Source: Ochromonas danica (lineage: Eukaryota; Sar; Chrysophyceae; Chromulinales; Chromulinaceae). Taken from it: a DNA stretch of 64,000 nt. Of this stretch, positions 56,401-64,000 are shown piece by piece. The first letter of the stretch is position 1, and each line of letters starts with the position of its first letter. The translations under genes and the position numbers were made by a program. The notes beneath the pieces are model-generated. The model was not told the origin of the DNA, did no database searches, and saw only the letters and a list, made by a program, of their open reading frames with translations. The stretch is from assembly GCA_015146655.1 (NCBI GenBank), contig VKHL01000015.1:36453-100452 (forward strand). The letters run 5' to 3'.

Positions 56401-58420
56401 GCGAGCTACCTCTTCAGCTGCCTTCAATAAAGCAGCTGGGGAAGATTGATTTTGCTCCTGTTGACTCATTAAGTAACTGAGTTGCTGCTGTAAATCAGAT
56501 AGTTTCTTGTGCATTCCTGCGTTTTCTTGAAGAAGAGTCTTCATATCCGCACCAAAAACATCGCTCAGCACCCCATCTGTGCCAGGAGCAAAAGCTGCTG
56601 AAAAGGATTCTCTGCGTTGAAGCTGTTGATTCAAATTTTGTATTTCTGACTTAAGCTTGCGATTGTCTTCCAATAAAGCTCTTGAACGGTCATTGAGAGG
56701 CAGCTCAAGCTTACCTTCGCGTAAATTAGCAGCAAACTCATTGATCTTCACAAGCATGTCTGCATCGAGACCGGGGAATTTGATTTGTCCATCGTCACCC
56801 ATCACTGCTGTGGTGTTGCGCAACGACTTTCGGAGGCGAGTGTTCTCTTCTTCCATATAATCCAACTGCTTTTCTAGATGGTCAATCTGTGTGTTAAGCT
56901 GAGAGATATTGCTTTCCACTTCCATGTGAAGATCCAAGTCTGGGTACGAGAAATCTGCTGGCTTCCCACATTCTTTCTTTAAGCGCTCAAAGGCTAAATG
57001 AAGCACTTCTCGACTCTGTCTCTCCTGCCCTAAGGCCAAATTTTGCTCTTCGAATGCGCGCTGTAAGCGTTTAAGGTCATCGCTGAGCTTTCTCTCTGTG
57101 CGTGCCAATTGTTGCAATCCATGACCTGCTTCATATACGGTCTTCCAATGGGTGAGTTCGTCAACAGTCTTGACAAGCTCTCTTTGTTCTTCATCCACAG
57201 CTTTATAGTGCTCCTCATTTGCCTTTTGCTCAGCTTGTAAGCGTTGAATGGTAGCTTCCAACACTTGTACACGTTTCCTCTCCTTAGCGATTTTATCTGC
57301 CACACGCTGATCTATCTCCCCATCGATATCATCGAGTTGTTTGACAAGGGCATCACGTTCTTCTGCTGTTTCTACCAGGTAAGCCTTGAGCTCCTCGATG
57401 ACAGCGTTGTTACTTGCTTGTTCCCGGCTAAGCTCCTCCAGCTGTTTCTGCACCTTTCCCGCTTGTGTTGTATCCTGTAAGGAAATGATCTCCTGCTGTA
57501 GTTTTGAGGCGGTAGCCTTAGCTTGAGCGACCTCCGCGGCAGTGGCTGTTTGCAGCTTTGCTACCTCCTCCTGTGCTGACTGATAGCGCTTCTCCCACTG
57601 CAGTTCAGCCTGGATAGACTCCTGTACTTTGTCTGCCATGTCTAACAAGTCATTCTCAAGCTCTGTAACGCGCTCTCTCAGTTGATCTTTCTCCACATCA
57701 AGATTATCGCGATGTGCTTCGACCAGCTCCTTCTCTCCAGCATACTTGACTAACACCTCCTCTAGTTCAGCATGTTTAGCTTTTAATGCCTTGAAGTCTG
57801 CAGTTAATTGTTCATTCTAGTAGACAGGATGGTATTGTGAGTGCAAAGCAATGGGGTTGAAATACTGCAGGACTACACTTACCTCATTGCGCAAAACTTC
57901 ATTCTCTTGTGCCATCTGTTGAGCTACTTTAATATTTTCCGACTTTTGCTTGGTCATTTCTTTGCTTCTCTCTTCTACAGTCTGACTTTTGCGCATGAGG
58001 GAGTTGTTATCTCGCTCAAGGTCTTCAATGCGTTTGGTCTGCGTGCGGATGCGCTTATCCAGCTCTGCCTTTTCCTCCAACAGACCTTGAACCTTAACAT
58101 TAGCACTAGCTAAGTCGTCTCGTAGCTTCTTAATCGTGGCAGTGTCTTCTTCGATTTTCGCGATGAGGGTGCGGTTCTCTTGCTCGTAGTATGTGGCATC
58201 GGCACTCTCGCCACCGCGACGTCTCTTCCCCACTTCACCTTTTGTTAAATCAGCGATTTGATTGTCACGCTCTTCTAGCTGCTTCTCGAGATCGAGTGCA
58301 TACTAAAAGGAGGAAGAGAGTGAAAATAGGGAACCAGAGGAATATTGATAGATGAGAGGGGAAGGTTGTTACCTCGAGAAGATTGTCATAGGAGAGCTCG
58401 CCTTCATCCGGCTTGCTCAT
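50460..58420 (-). CDS. CEP290: Centrosomal/transition-zone coiled-coil protein CEP290
   Basis: Five exons: 58420-58373, 58302-57883, 57816-51889, 51811-51734 and 51662-50460, all phase 0, about 2558 residues (human 2479). Almost the whole protein is predicted coiled coil by its heptads of Leu, Glu, Lys and Gln. Middle segments such as VIYEVNESILSRKYISLSEQ, and the C-terminal SAFDLDFFEEIENLKYAHAE, match the family; the latter corresponds to the FFEEIEDLKYNY block near the end of animal CEP290. A Gly/Ser/Pro-rich patch (about residues 650-720) interrupts the coils. CEP290 forms the Y-shaped linkers at the ciliary transition zone and gates protein entry, so its presence implies a flagellated stage. 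Exon 3 alone is 5.9 kb. Confidence 0.92.
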
Positions 58421-58678
58421 CTTTTAAGAAGGGCCTATTAGCGGGCTGATATATAGGGAAATAAAGATGCTATCTATCTATAACAATTCTTCTTCTTGTC
58501 AAAAGGATTTTGAATTCACACTATTATTATTGCCTCCACACGCAAATACCACGCAAAACAATAATAATAACACCAGGTTTATAACTTTACAAACTCTACA
58601 TTGAATTATTGACATCTAGACATTGCACATTGCGTCCGTGGAATCGTCTAAGTACAAACAAGTATAGCCGCTACAAAA

Positions 58679-60175
58679 CTATTCACTTAAACTTTTAGAT
58701 TGGTCAAATTGATTTCCCAACAGCTTGTTCAAGAAGGGTAGTGGCAGTAAACTCGACAAGCTGCACACTACCACCAGATCAGTTAACTTGTCGAAATCTG
58801 TTGCTGTTACCCCAAAGAGTCCTGTAAGACCTGCTCCCAACTCACTTCCTAGAAGCCCAGCAGCATTGTAGATTGACATTAAACTAGCAAATAAGGTTCC
58901 CTCAATCCCTGCAGGGCAGAGAGCTGCAGCTAGCGCCAAAACAGGCATAAAAGAAATCTGACCCAGAACTGCAAGAACTGCCGAATCAACAAGCGCAAAT
59001 ACTTCGTCTGGTAGACCAAGCTGCCGATTTAGATGGGAAGTAAGGACTGCCTGTGAGAGACCCAACGGTACAGACGCTAACGAGGTCCAGAGAAGCACAG
59101 ACTTGAGAGGAAGAGACTTGATCCACTTTCGGTACGTTAGCACACCAACCAATGACGCAATGCTAGCAATAAGTCGCAGTCTCCCGAGAAAGTCTGTAGA
59201 GAATCCCAGGGCATTAGTATAAAAGTAGAAGAGCGCCGACTCTGGCGAAGGAGTTGCTTGCCAAAGGAAGACAAAGAGTACAGGCAGAAATATGCTAGGC
59301 TGCTTTAAAGTGTTCCATATCTCAATGCTTTGGCTCTTTAAGACGGCCGATACAGGAGATGTCGGTGATAAAGATGACACTGATGCCTCTCTCACCAAAC
59401 ACGCGGCAAGGGCTGTGAACAGAGGAAAGATAGCCGTTATCAAGAACACTGTTTGTGGGCTAAATATCTCTAGAAGAGAGCCGGAAAAGTAAGCTGAACA
59501 TAATCCTCCAACCGCAGAGGCTGTCCAGCAAGAGCTTTGCAGTTCTCCAGCCTGCTCTAGCTTGCCACCTTCGCCTTTCGCTCTTTCTTGAGTGCGCTCC
59601 ACCACAATCGAATCAATTACCACATCACTTACGGCAACAGAAAGGGAGCCGAGAAGGGTGGCTGCAAGAGCGGCGGGGGCAGTAGTGACTCCAAAGGCCA
59701 TGGCCAACCACGAGACACTCCCTGCCAACCCAGCGAGGAAGAGGTAAGACCTGCGGCGGTATCCAAACAATGGAAAGCTATCAGAGAGAAAGCCATAGAG
59801 AGGCTTCACCAGCCAGGGCAAGGAGGTCAGTCCCATGAGGGCAGCCGCATCGGCAGGAGAGAGAGCCAGCTGGTCTTTGAGGAAGAAACTCACAGCCAGC
59901 CGAGACAGTCCCAGCGCCCCTTGCACGAAGTAGACACCAAAGATAGCCAATGACTCTGGCTGTAGGTCTGGCAATCGTGGCGGTTCTGATGCAAGCAGAA
60001 GCTCCTCGGAGCCCAGGGAGCGATTGGGGCTCTCCACAGGGGAGGACTCCCTCGAGAAAGCTCTTGCGGTGCTCCGCCTCACTGCTCGGCGGCGGTACAG
60101 AGGGACACGAAATCCACGGCCACCATCCAACAAGAGCAGTGAGAGAAGCACACAAAGGAAGAGGAAGCTGCTCAT
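58679..60175 (-). CDS. Folate-biopterin (BT1) family transporter, plastid-targeted
   Basis: Single exon, 498 residues from MSSFLFLC; an in-frame ATG at 60208 would add 11 residues in front of the signal peptide, and the inner ATG is preferred. The leader FLFLCVLLSLLLLDGGRGF is a signal peptide followed by Phe and Arg-rich transit sequence, like that of PsbO here. The body has about 12 hydrophobic segments, with family motifs YFVQGALGLSRLAVSFFLKD, LPWLVKPLYGFLSDSFPLFG, YRRRSYLFLAG and VSDVVIDSIVVERTQE. BT1/FBT proteins carry folates or pterins; chloroplast members exist in plants and cyanobacteria, so plastid folate transport is a reasonable inference. Confidence 0.88.
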   Translation of the reverse strand: MSSFLFLCVLLSLLLLDGGRGFRVPLYRRRAVRRSTARAFSRESSPVESPNRSLGSEELLLASEPPRLPDLQPESLAIFGVYFVQGALGLSRLAVSFFLKDQLALSPADAAALMGLTSLPWLVKPLYGFLSDSFPLFGYRRRSYLFLAGLAGSVSWLAMAFGVTTAPAALAATLLGSLSVAVSDVVIDSIVVERTQERAKGEGGKLEQAGELQSSCWTASAVGGLCSAYFSGSLLEIFSPQTVFLITAIFPLFTALAACLVREASVSSLSPTSPVSAVLKSQSIEIWNTLKQPSIFLPVLFVFLWQATPSPESALFYFYTNALGFSTDFLGRLRLIASIASLVGVLTYRKWIKSLPLKSVLLWTSLASVPLGLSQAVLTSHLNRQLGLPDEVFALVDSAVLAVLGQISFMPVLALAAALCPAGIEGTLFASLMSIYNAAGLLGSELGAGLTGLFGVTATDFDKLTDLVVVCSLSSLLPLPFLNKLLGNQFDQSKSLSE

Positions 60176-60448
60176 TTCTTTTTCGGTTTGGTCAAATATG
60201 AGCGACAACCGAGGCTATCCATGGAATAGTAGGTGGACTTCATGGAATCAAAAAGGTTCACCATATTCAACATTAATTAGAACAGAACAACATGCTCAAA
60301 GGTAGCTAAGGAAAGTAGATAGTAGGAGGAATAAAGACATACTCTACCAAATAATAATAATAATAATGCAAAGCACACATCAAACGCACGTGATTCGATA
60401 TGAAATGCGAGAGAATGGAAATAAAGAAGAACAACTGTTGGGAATTCT

Positions 60449-61294
60449 TTACTTGGGTAAAACAGCATGAACCGACTGATAGTAGAACTGGTTTGTCACC
60501 GAGATGCCATCAGATGGATGAGTCTTGCGACCAATGCAGGCGGAGCTGTCGAAATGCGCAACTTGAGAATGTTCTACCATAGAACAACTGCTATCCGTAT
60601 ACTCCACATAGCGAAAGTCGCTAGTAGAAATACCATAAGCAGAAGAGTTGCAGAAACATTCGAAGCTGGGAAGGAAGTCATATCTGACCCACTGATCATG
60701 CTCACAGGAGCTTTCCAGGCCATAGTAGACAGAAGCAAGTCCAGGCCCAAGATTATCATATGGAGCAAAACCACGAACCACTTCAAGATATACAGAGATC
60801 TCAGCTTGCGTATCACAGACAGAAGAGGTAAATACTTTTGGAGTCAGAGGAGTGTTCAAGGTTGTTGTAGGAGCTTCCGTACAGTGATTTCCTTCATATG
60901 TTCTCGTTTCAAGTATCCAGCTGCCTTGATCTACAGGAACCGCTGAGGCTACAGCACACAGCAGAGATGACTGGCTTTCAGAGCAGATGCATGCGTTCAA
61001 TGGATAACCAGATACTTGGAGAACCCTGTCACTGTCGGTCAAGCGATACACTTCATTCAGAACAGAGATTCCGTCATCATACTCATTGTTTATCCCAAAT
61101 AACTTCCTTCCATTGAAAATGGAAGAATGAACGGAGGGAGCGGAAACACTGTCCATCCAAGCCATGAGGGGAGTGTTGTGGCCATAGTGGCGGAGTGCAG
61201 CAGGATGCTTCCGTTGACTTCCACGCAAATGATCTGCATTAATGACAGATAAAGAAAGGAAAACCGCAAGAAGAACAAAGGCAATCATAGGCAT
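60449..61294 (-). CDS. Secreted Cys-containing protein of unknown function
   Basis: 281 residues from ATG at 61294. An upstream in-frame ATG at 61333 lies inside the foldback element, so the inner start is preferred; it begins directly with a signal peptide MPMIAFVLLAVFLSLSVINA. The rest has about 11 Cys, several in pairs (NACICSESQ, FECFCNSSAYG), aromatic residues, and no TM segment or recognised domain. Two halves look similar in outline (NACICSES...SLLCA and FECFCNSS...CSMV), which may be a duplicated fold. Likely an extracellular or vacuolar disulphide-bonded protein; function unknown. Confidence 0.65.
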   Translation of the reverse strand: MPMIAFVLLAVFLSLSVINADHLRGSQRKHPAALRHYGHNTPLMAWMDSVSAPSVHSSIFNGRKLFGINNEYDDGISVLNEVYRLTDSDRVLQVSGYPLNACICSESQSSLLCAVASAVPVDQGSWILETRTYEGNHCTEAPTTTLNTPLTPKVFTSSVCDTQAEISVYLEVVRGFAPYDNLGPGLASVYYGLESSCEHDQWVRYDFLPSFECFCNSSAYGISTSDFRYVEYTDSSCSMVEHSQVAHFDSSACIGRKTHPSDGISVTNQFYYQSVHAVLPK

Positions 61295-61315
61295 AATAAA
61301 ATTGTGACCTCCGGT

Positions 61316-61642
61316 CCGAAGGCGGGAAATCAATGTTCCCCAAACGTTCCCCTGAAAAAAGAACGGGATTATTGCATGTTTTTGACCGAAAACACCCGTT
61401 TCCCAACAAAAAACTTCAGTTTAAAATCCAATAATGCGGTTTTGAGGAAATGATACTCAAAACCGCATTATTCGATTTTAAACTGAAGTTTTAGCATTTT
61501 CCTCAAACCCGAATTATTGGATTTTAAACTGAAGTATTTTGCCGGGAAATGGGTGTTTTTCGGTCGAAAACAGGCAAATAAACCCGTTCTTTTTTCAGGG
61601 GAACGTTTGTTTCACAGGGGAACATTGATTTCCCGCCTTCGT
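61316..61642. mobile_element. 325-bp foldback (MITE-like) element
   Basis: Terminal inverted repeats GAAGGCGGGAAATCAATGTT at 61318 and AACATTGATTTCCCGCCTTC ending at 61640 bound a region in which most of the left half pairs with the right half: CGTTCCCCTGAAAAAAGAAC with GTTC and TTTTTTCAGGGGAACG, GACCGAAAACACCCGTTTCCC with GGGAAATGGGTGTTTTTCGG, and CTTCAGTTTAAAATCCAATA arms. The centre has its own nested inverted repeat around AATGCGGTTTTGAG. There is no coding capacity and no obvious target-site duplication was determined. This is the form of a non-autonomous foldback transposon; family unknown. Confidence 0.8.
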
Positions 61643-62009
61643 CCGTGTGGCGGTGGAGAAATTCATTCCGTTGAGTTGTTGAACTTGTGACGCTGTGGCG
61701 TGTCTCAAAGTCAGAAATCTCGACACACCAACGCTGTTTTTTGCGACTTTCCAATCAGCAAAAATGGATTTAAAAGCCACTTTTAAAACGCAAACAAAAA
61801 ACAAAAAACGCGTAAAAACACGAAAAGCAAGGTGTTCAAAACCTGGTCTTGCTTACATTTGGTAAATCGGAAGTTGTCGCACGAAAAGGACAAAATTCGA
61901 AGGTTTTACTCAAACATCTGATGGCGTGGCAGTGTTGGCGCAACGGCAACAGCAACGCCATAATAGGCAGAAAAGGAAGAAGAAGAGAAACAAATAAACA
62001 TCAATTAAT
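61643..62009. other. Region between the foldback element and the PSQP gene
   Basis: About 370 bp with AAAAAACGCGTAAAAACACG near 61803-61822, about 190 bp before the next start. No gene is supported; an open frame at 61595-61804 (minus) has no coding character. Confidence 0.4.
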
Positions 62010-64000
62010 ATGAGTCAAATGATTGAATTTCTCTTTATCTCGTTGTTATTGACAGTGGTAGTGTTTGGTGAGGAGACATGTTCAACCAATGAACAATACC
62101 AATCGTTCACTTCTGAGCTGCTGTCGGTTCCTCATAAAGGAATGACCAGTTCCTCGCAAGTGATATTAACTGCTAACCGCTGGACATTGTGCCCTTACCA
62201 CACGGATGCTGGAGAGAATACTTATGCTTGTTACTTTACATTGTGTCCTCAACAAGAGATAGTTGTCTCTCTATGCGGAAGAGAGACAGGCAGCCGAAAG
62301 TGCAGTGGCAACCCATTCGTTCAACTGAAAGATGCGACTGGAAAACTCTTTGCACCTGAAGACAGTGCATGCTCAGAATTCTGCTCTTATCGTCCCCGCC
62401 TGTCAAACTGCGCCACTTTCCACCTCTTGCAAGGTTGCTTAGATCACGACTCTTGCGGAGGACAAGCAGCAATCTATCTTGCATATCATGATAGTGAAGC
62501 ACTAACATCTGCTTTAGAATCAACTGCAACGAATTCACTCACTCAGACCAGCGTCTCTACCGTTGGGCATAACCGCTTTTCTATGTTGTCGGCTATAACC
62601 CTGACGGCTGGCCAGTGGACTGTGTGTCCGTCGTACTCCGCTTCTGACACTGATTCTGCGAATAATAATGCCTACATCTGTTCCTTCACTCTTTGTCCCG
62701 AACAGGTGATTACCATATCTCTGTGTCAAACTAGCAGTTGCAATGGGGACTCCTACATTCGTCTGAAAGACAGCAGTGGTAATCAATACCTTGACGTCGA
62801 TGATGGTTGCGGACTGTGCTCCTATATTGAATCATATAATCCTTCCTTGTTAAGTTGTACTACAATGTATCTCTGGCAAGGGTGCTTCGCTACAGATTCT
62901 TGTGGAGGAGAGTCTGCTATTTACATGTCTATCAATACGGCGTCCCCAACAATTATGCCTACCATAACTCCTTCCCAATCACCCACAATATCCCCGACAC
63001 AGCGTCCAAGTCCTATACCCTCTGTCAAACCAAGCTCTCAGCCTACCTCTCAGCCGAGCAGCCAACCATCATCTCAACCCAGTCGCCAACCAAGCTGCCA
63101 ACCAACAGCGGGACCTACGAGACAACCTACGACCCAGCCCACATCCCAACCCAGTAGCTATCCTACACAACAACCTTACAGTCATCCTTCGAGTATTCCT
63201 ACATCTCAGCCTTCTGCGTCGCCTTCTCAACCTTCTTCGCGACCATCTACCAGTCCGTCGAATAATCCTTCATCTCAACCTTCATCACTACCAACGTCTC
63301 AGCCTTCAGCAAACCCCACGGCCCATCCCTCTGCACAACCAAGCCGAGTGCCTTCTTCTCAACCTTCCAGCCAGCCAACGAGTCAACCATCCTCGCAACC
63401 GTCGAATGAACCATCTGGCTGTCCTTCCTCTCAACCCTCGAGTAAACCCAGTGGCTACCCTTCTTCTCAACCTTCTTCTCAACCTTCCACGCAACCATCG
63501 GCTTTACCGACAGCATTCCCTTCTTCTCAGCCGACTTCTGGGCCCAGTTGTCAACCGTCCTCTCAACCAACAGTACAGCCCACACATCAACCATCATCTT
63601 CTCCAACAACTATCCCATCTTCACGTCCTTCCACCCAGCCATCTGCACAGCCGTCCTCTCAACCCAGCAGTTTTCCCTCCTGTCAGCCATCATCCCAACC
63701 GAGCAGTCAACCCTCCACCCTGCCGTCTACTCAGCCAACAAGCCCTCCTTCTGCTCAACCTTCTACCCAGCCTTCTGGTCGGCCCACTAGCCAACCCAGC
63801 TGCCGTCCATCGGGACAACCATCGACCAAACCTTCGACACAGCCGACTATTCAACCAAGCAGCAAACCTTCAAGTCAGCCCAGCTCCCAACCTTCTTCCC
63901 AACCCTCAGCTATACCTTCTGCTCAACCTTCTGGTTGGCCCACTAGCCAACCCAGCTGCCGTCCATCGGGACAACCATCGGCCAAACCTTCGACACAGCC
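62010..64000 (+). CDS. Secreted protein with duplicated ten-Cys domain and PSQP stalk (3' partial)
   Basis: Open from ATG at 62010 to the window end, at least 663 residues, no intron seen. A signal peptide (MIEFLFISLLLTVVVFG) leads into two tandem domains of about 115-130 residues (about 62170-62510 and 62600-62935). Both share WT[LV]CP, C-x-FTLCP, [VI]SLC, LKD[AS][TS]G, C-x-x-x-CSY, L-x-QGC and DSCGG-x-[AS]AIY, with ten Cys each at matching positions, so five disulphides are likely. The order of strands with LKD and a final AIY recalls PPC or other jelly-roll domains of secreted proteins (tentative). From residue about 310 the chain is a Pro/Ser/Gln/Thr stalk of PSSQPS and PTSQPS units, probably O-glycosylated, as in ochrophyte surface proteins. 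Confidence 0.85.
   Translation, partial: MSQMIEFLFISLLLTVVVFGEETCSTNEQYQSFTSELLSVPHKGMTSSSQVILTANRWTLCPYHTDAGENTYACYFTLCPQQEIVVSLCGRETGSRKCSGNPFVQLKDATGKLFAPEDSACSEFCSYRPRLSNCATFHLLQGCLDHDSCGGQAAIYLAYHDSEALTSALESTATNSLTQTSVSTVGHNRFSMLSAITLTAGQWTVCPSYSASDTDSANNNAYICSFTLCPEQVITISLCQTSSCNGDSYIRLKDSSGNQYLDVDDGCGLCSYIESYNPSLLSCTTMYLWQGCFATDSCGGESAIYMSINTASPTIMPTITPSQSPTISPTQRPSPIPSVKPSSQPTSQPSSQPSSQPSRQPSCQPTAGPTRQPTTQPTSQPSSYPTQQPYSHPSSIPTSQPSASPSQPSSRPSTSPSNNPSSQPSSLPTSQPSANPTAHPSAQPSRVPSSQPSSQPTSQPSSQPSNEPSGCPSSQPSSKPSGYPSSQPSSQPSTQPSALPTAFPSSQPTSGPSCQPSSQPTVQPTHQPSSSPTTIPSSRPSTQPSAQPSSQPSSFPSCQPSSQPSSQPSTLPSTQPTSPPSAQPSTQPSGRPTSQPSCRPSGQPSTKPSTQPTIQPSSKPSSQPSSQPSSQPSAIPSAQPSGWPTSQPSCRPSGQPSAKPSTQ
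62950..64000 (+). repeat. Low-complexity PSQP-coding repeat array
   Basis: About 1.05 kb of degenerate 12-bp units (CCTTCTCAACCT-type) in frame. Longer duplications are laid over it: the block at about 63778-63843 recurs at about 63937-64000, nearly identical (CCCACTAGCCAACCCAGCTG and onward), showing recent slippage or unequal crossing over. Confidence 0.88.

Noticed and set aside
53261-56480. Several plus-strand frames opposite CEP290
   Set aside because: Shadows of the 5.9-kb coiled-coil exon; none carries a recognisable domain.
1-64000. tRNA, rRNA or spliceosomal RNA genes
   Set aside because: Looked for T-loop GGTTCGAATCC-type boxes and known RNA cores by eye on both strands and found no full set; a covariance-model scan would be decisive.

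Overview
The window is nuclear DNA from a eukaryote, most likely a flagellated photosynthetic stramenopile (a heterokont alga of chrysophyte type). Genes are intron-bearing with short GT-AG introns (about 40 to 140 bp) and are packed tightly on both strands. The PsbO gene carries a presequence with a signal peptide, then Gly-Phe at the cleavage point, then a second thylakoid-lumen signal, which is the arrangement of plastids surrounded by an ER-derived membrane. A BT1-family transporter has a similar leader. A CEP290 homologue implies a cilium or flagellum. A secreted protein with long Pro-Ser-Gln-Pro repeats is typical of ochrophyte genomes. Taxon assignment is inference; no rRNA or tRNA gene was seen.

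Layout. 0-6 kb: end of an acidic protein (+), an F-box/LRR protein (-) and CDC27/APC3 (-). 6.4-8.5 kb: an alpha/beta-hydrolase-like protein (-) and a small Cys/His-rich protein (-). 8.5-14.5 kb: a membrane-anchored FG nucleoporin preceded by two tandem 1206-bp units, each carrying its own first exon, splice donor and inverted scraps of neighbouring genes. 14.8-24 kb: SPT6 (+) and a kinesin-5 (+). 24.3-28.5 kb: a four-TM protein (-), a 2-kb AT-rich non-coding block with two perfect hairpins, and a heat-shock factor (-). 29-34.6 kb: a second kinesin-5 (-) and an R3H/SUZ protein (-). 35-43.7 kb: proteasome beta2, PRP4 kinase, PsbO, XPD helicase and an eIF4E-family protein, all +. 43.9-50.3 kb: a GTF3C2-like WD40 protein (-), a divergent kinesin with an FHA-like region (+) and SDHAF4 (+). 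50.4-58.4 kb: CEP290 (-). 58.7-64 kb: a folate/biopterin-type transporter (-), an unknown secreted protein (-), a 325-bp foldback element, and a secreted protein with two copies of a ten-cysteine domain and a PSQP stalk that runs off the window.

Functionally this is a housekeeping region: transcription (SPT6, XPD, GTF3C2, HSF), splicing and mRNA control (PRP4, R3H/SUZ, eIF4E), mitosis (APC3, two kinesin-5), nuclear pore, proteasome, cilium, photosynthesis and respiration. They are not an operon. The most unusual part is 8.5-14.5 kb, where promoter, transmembrane first exon and splice donor are repeated three times ahead of one FG-repeat body. Others are a kinesin-5 pair sharing a conversion-like patch, hairpins and foldbacks between genes, and two short promoter-associated motifs (ACGCGT-like and TTCCATGGAA). 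Exon boundaries were set by reading splice sites and checking phase by hand; individual ends could be off by a base.
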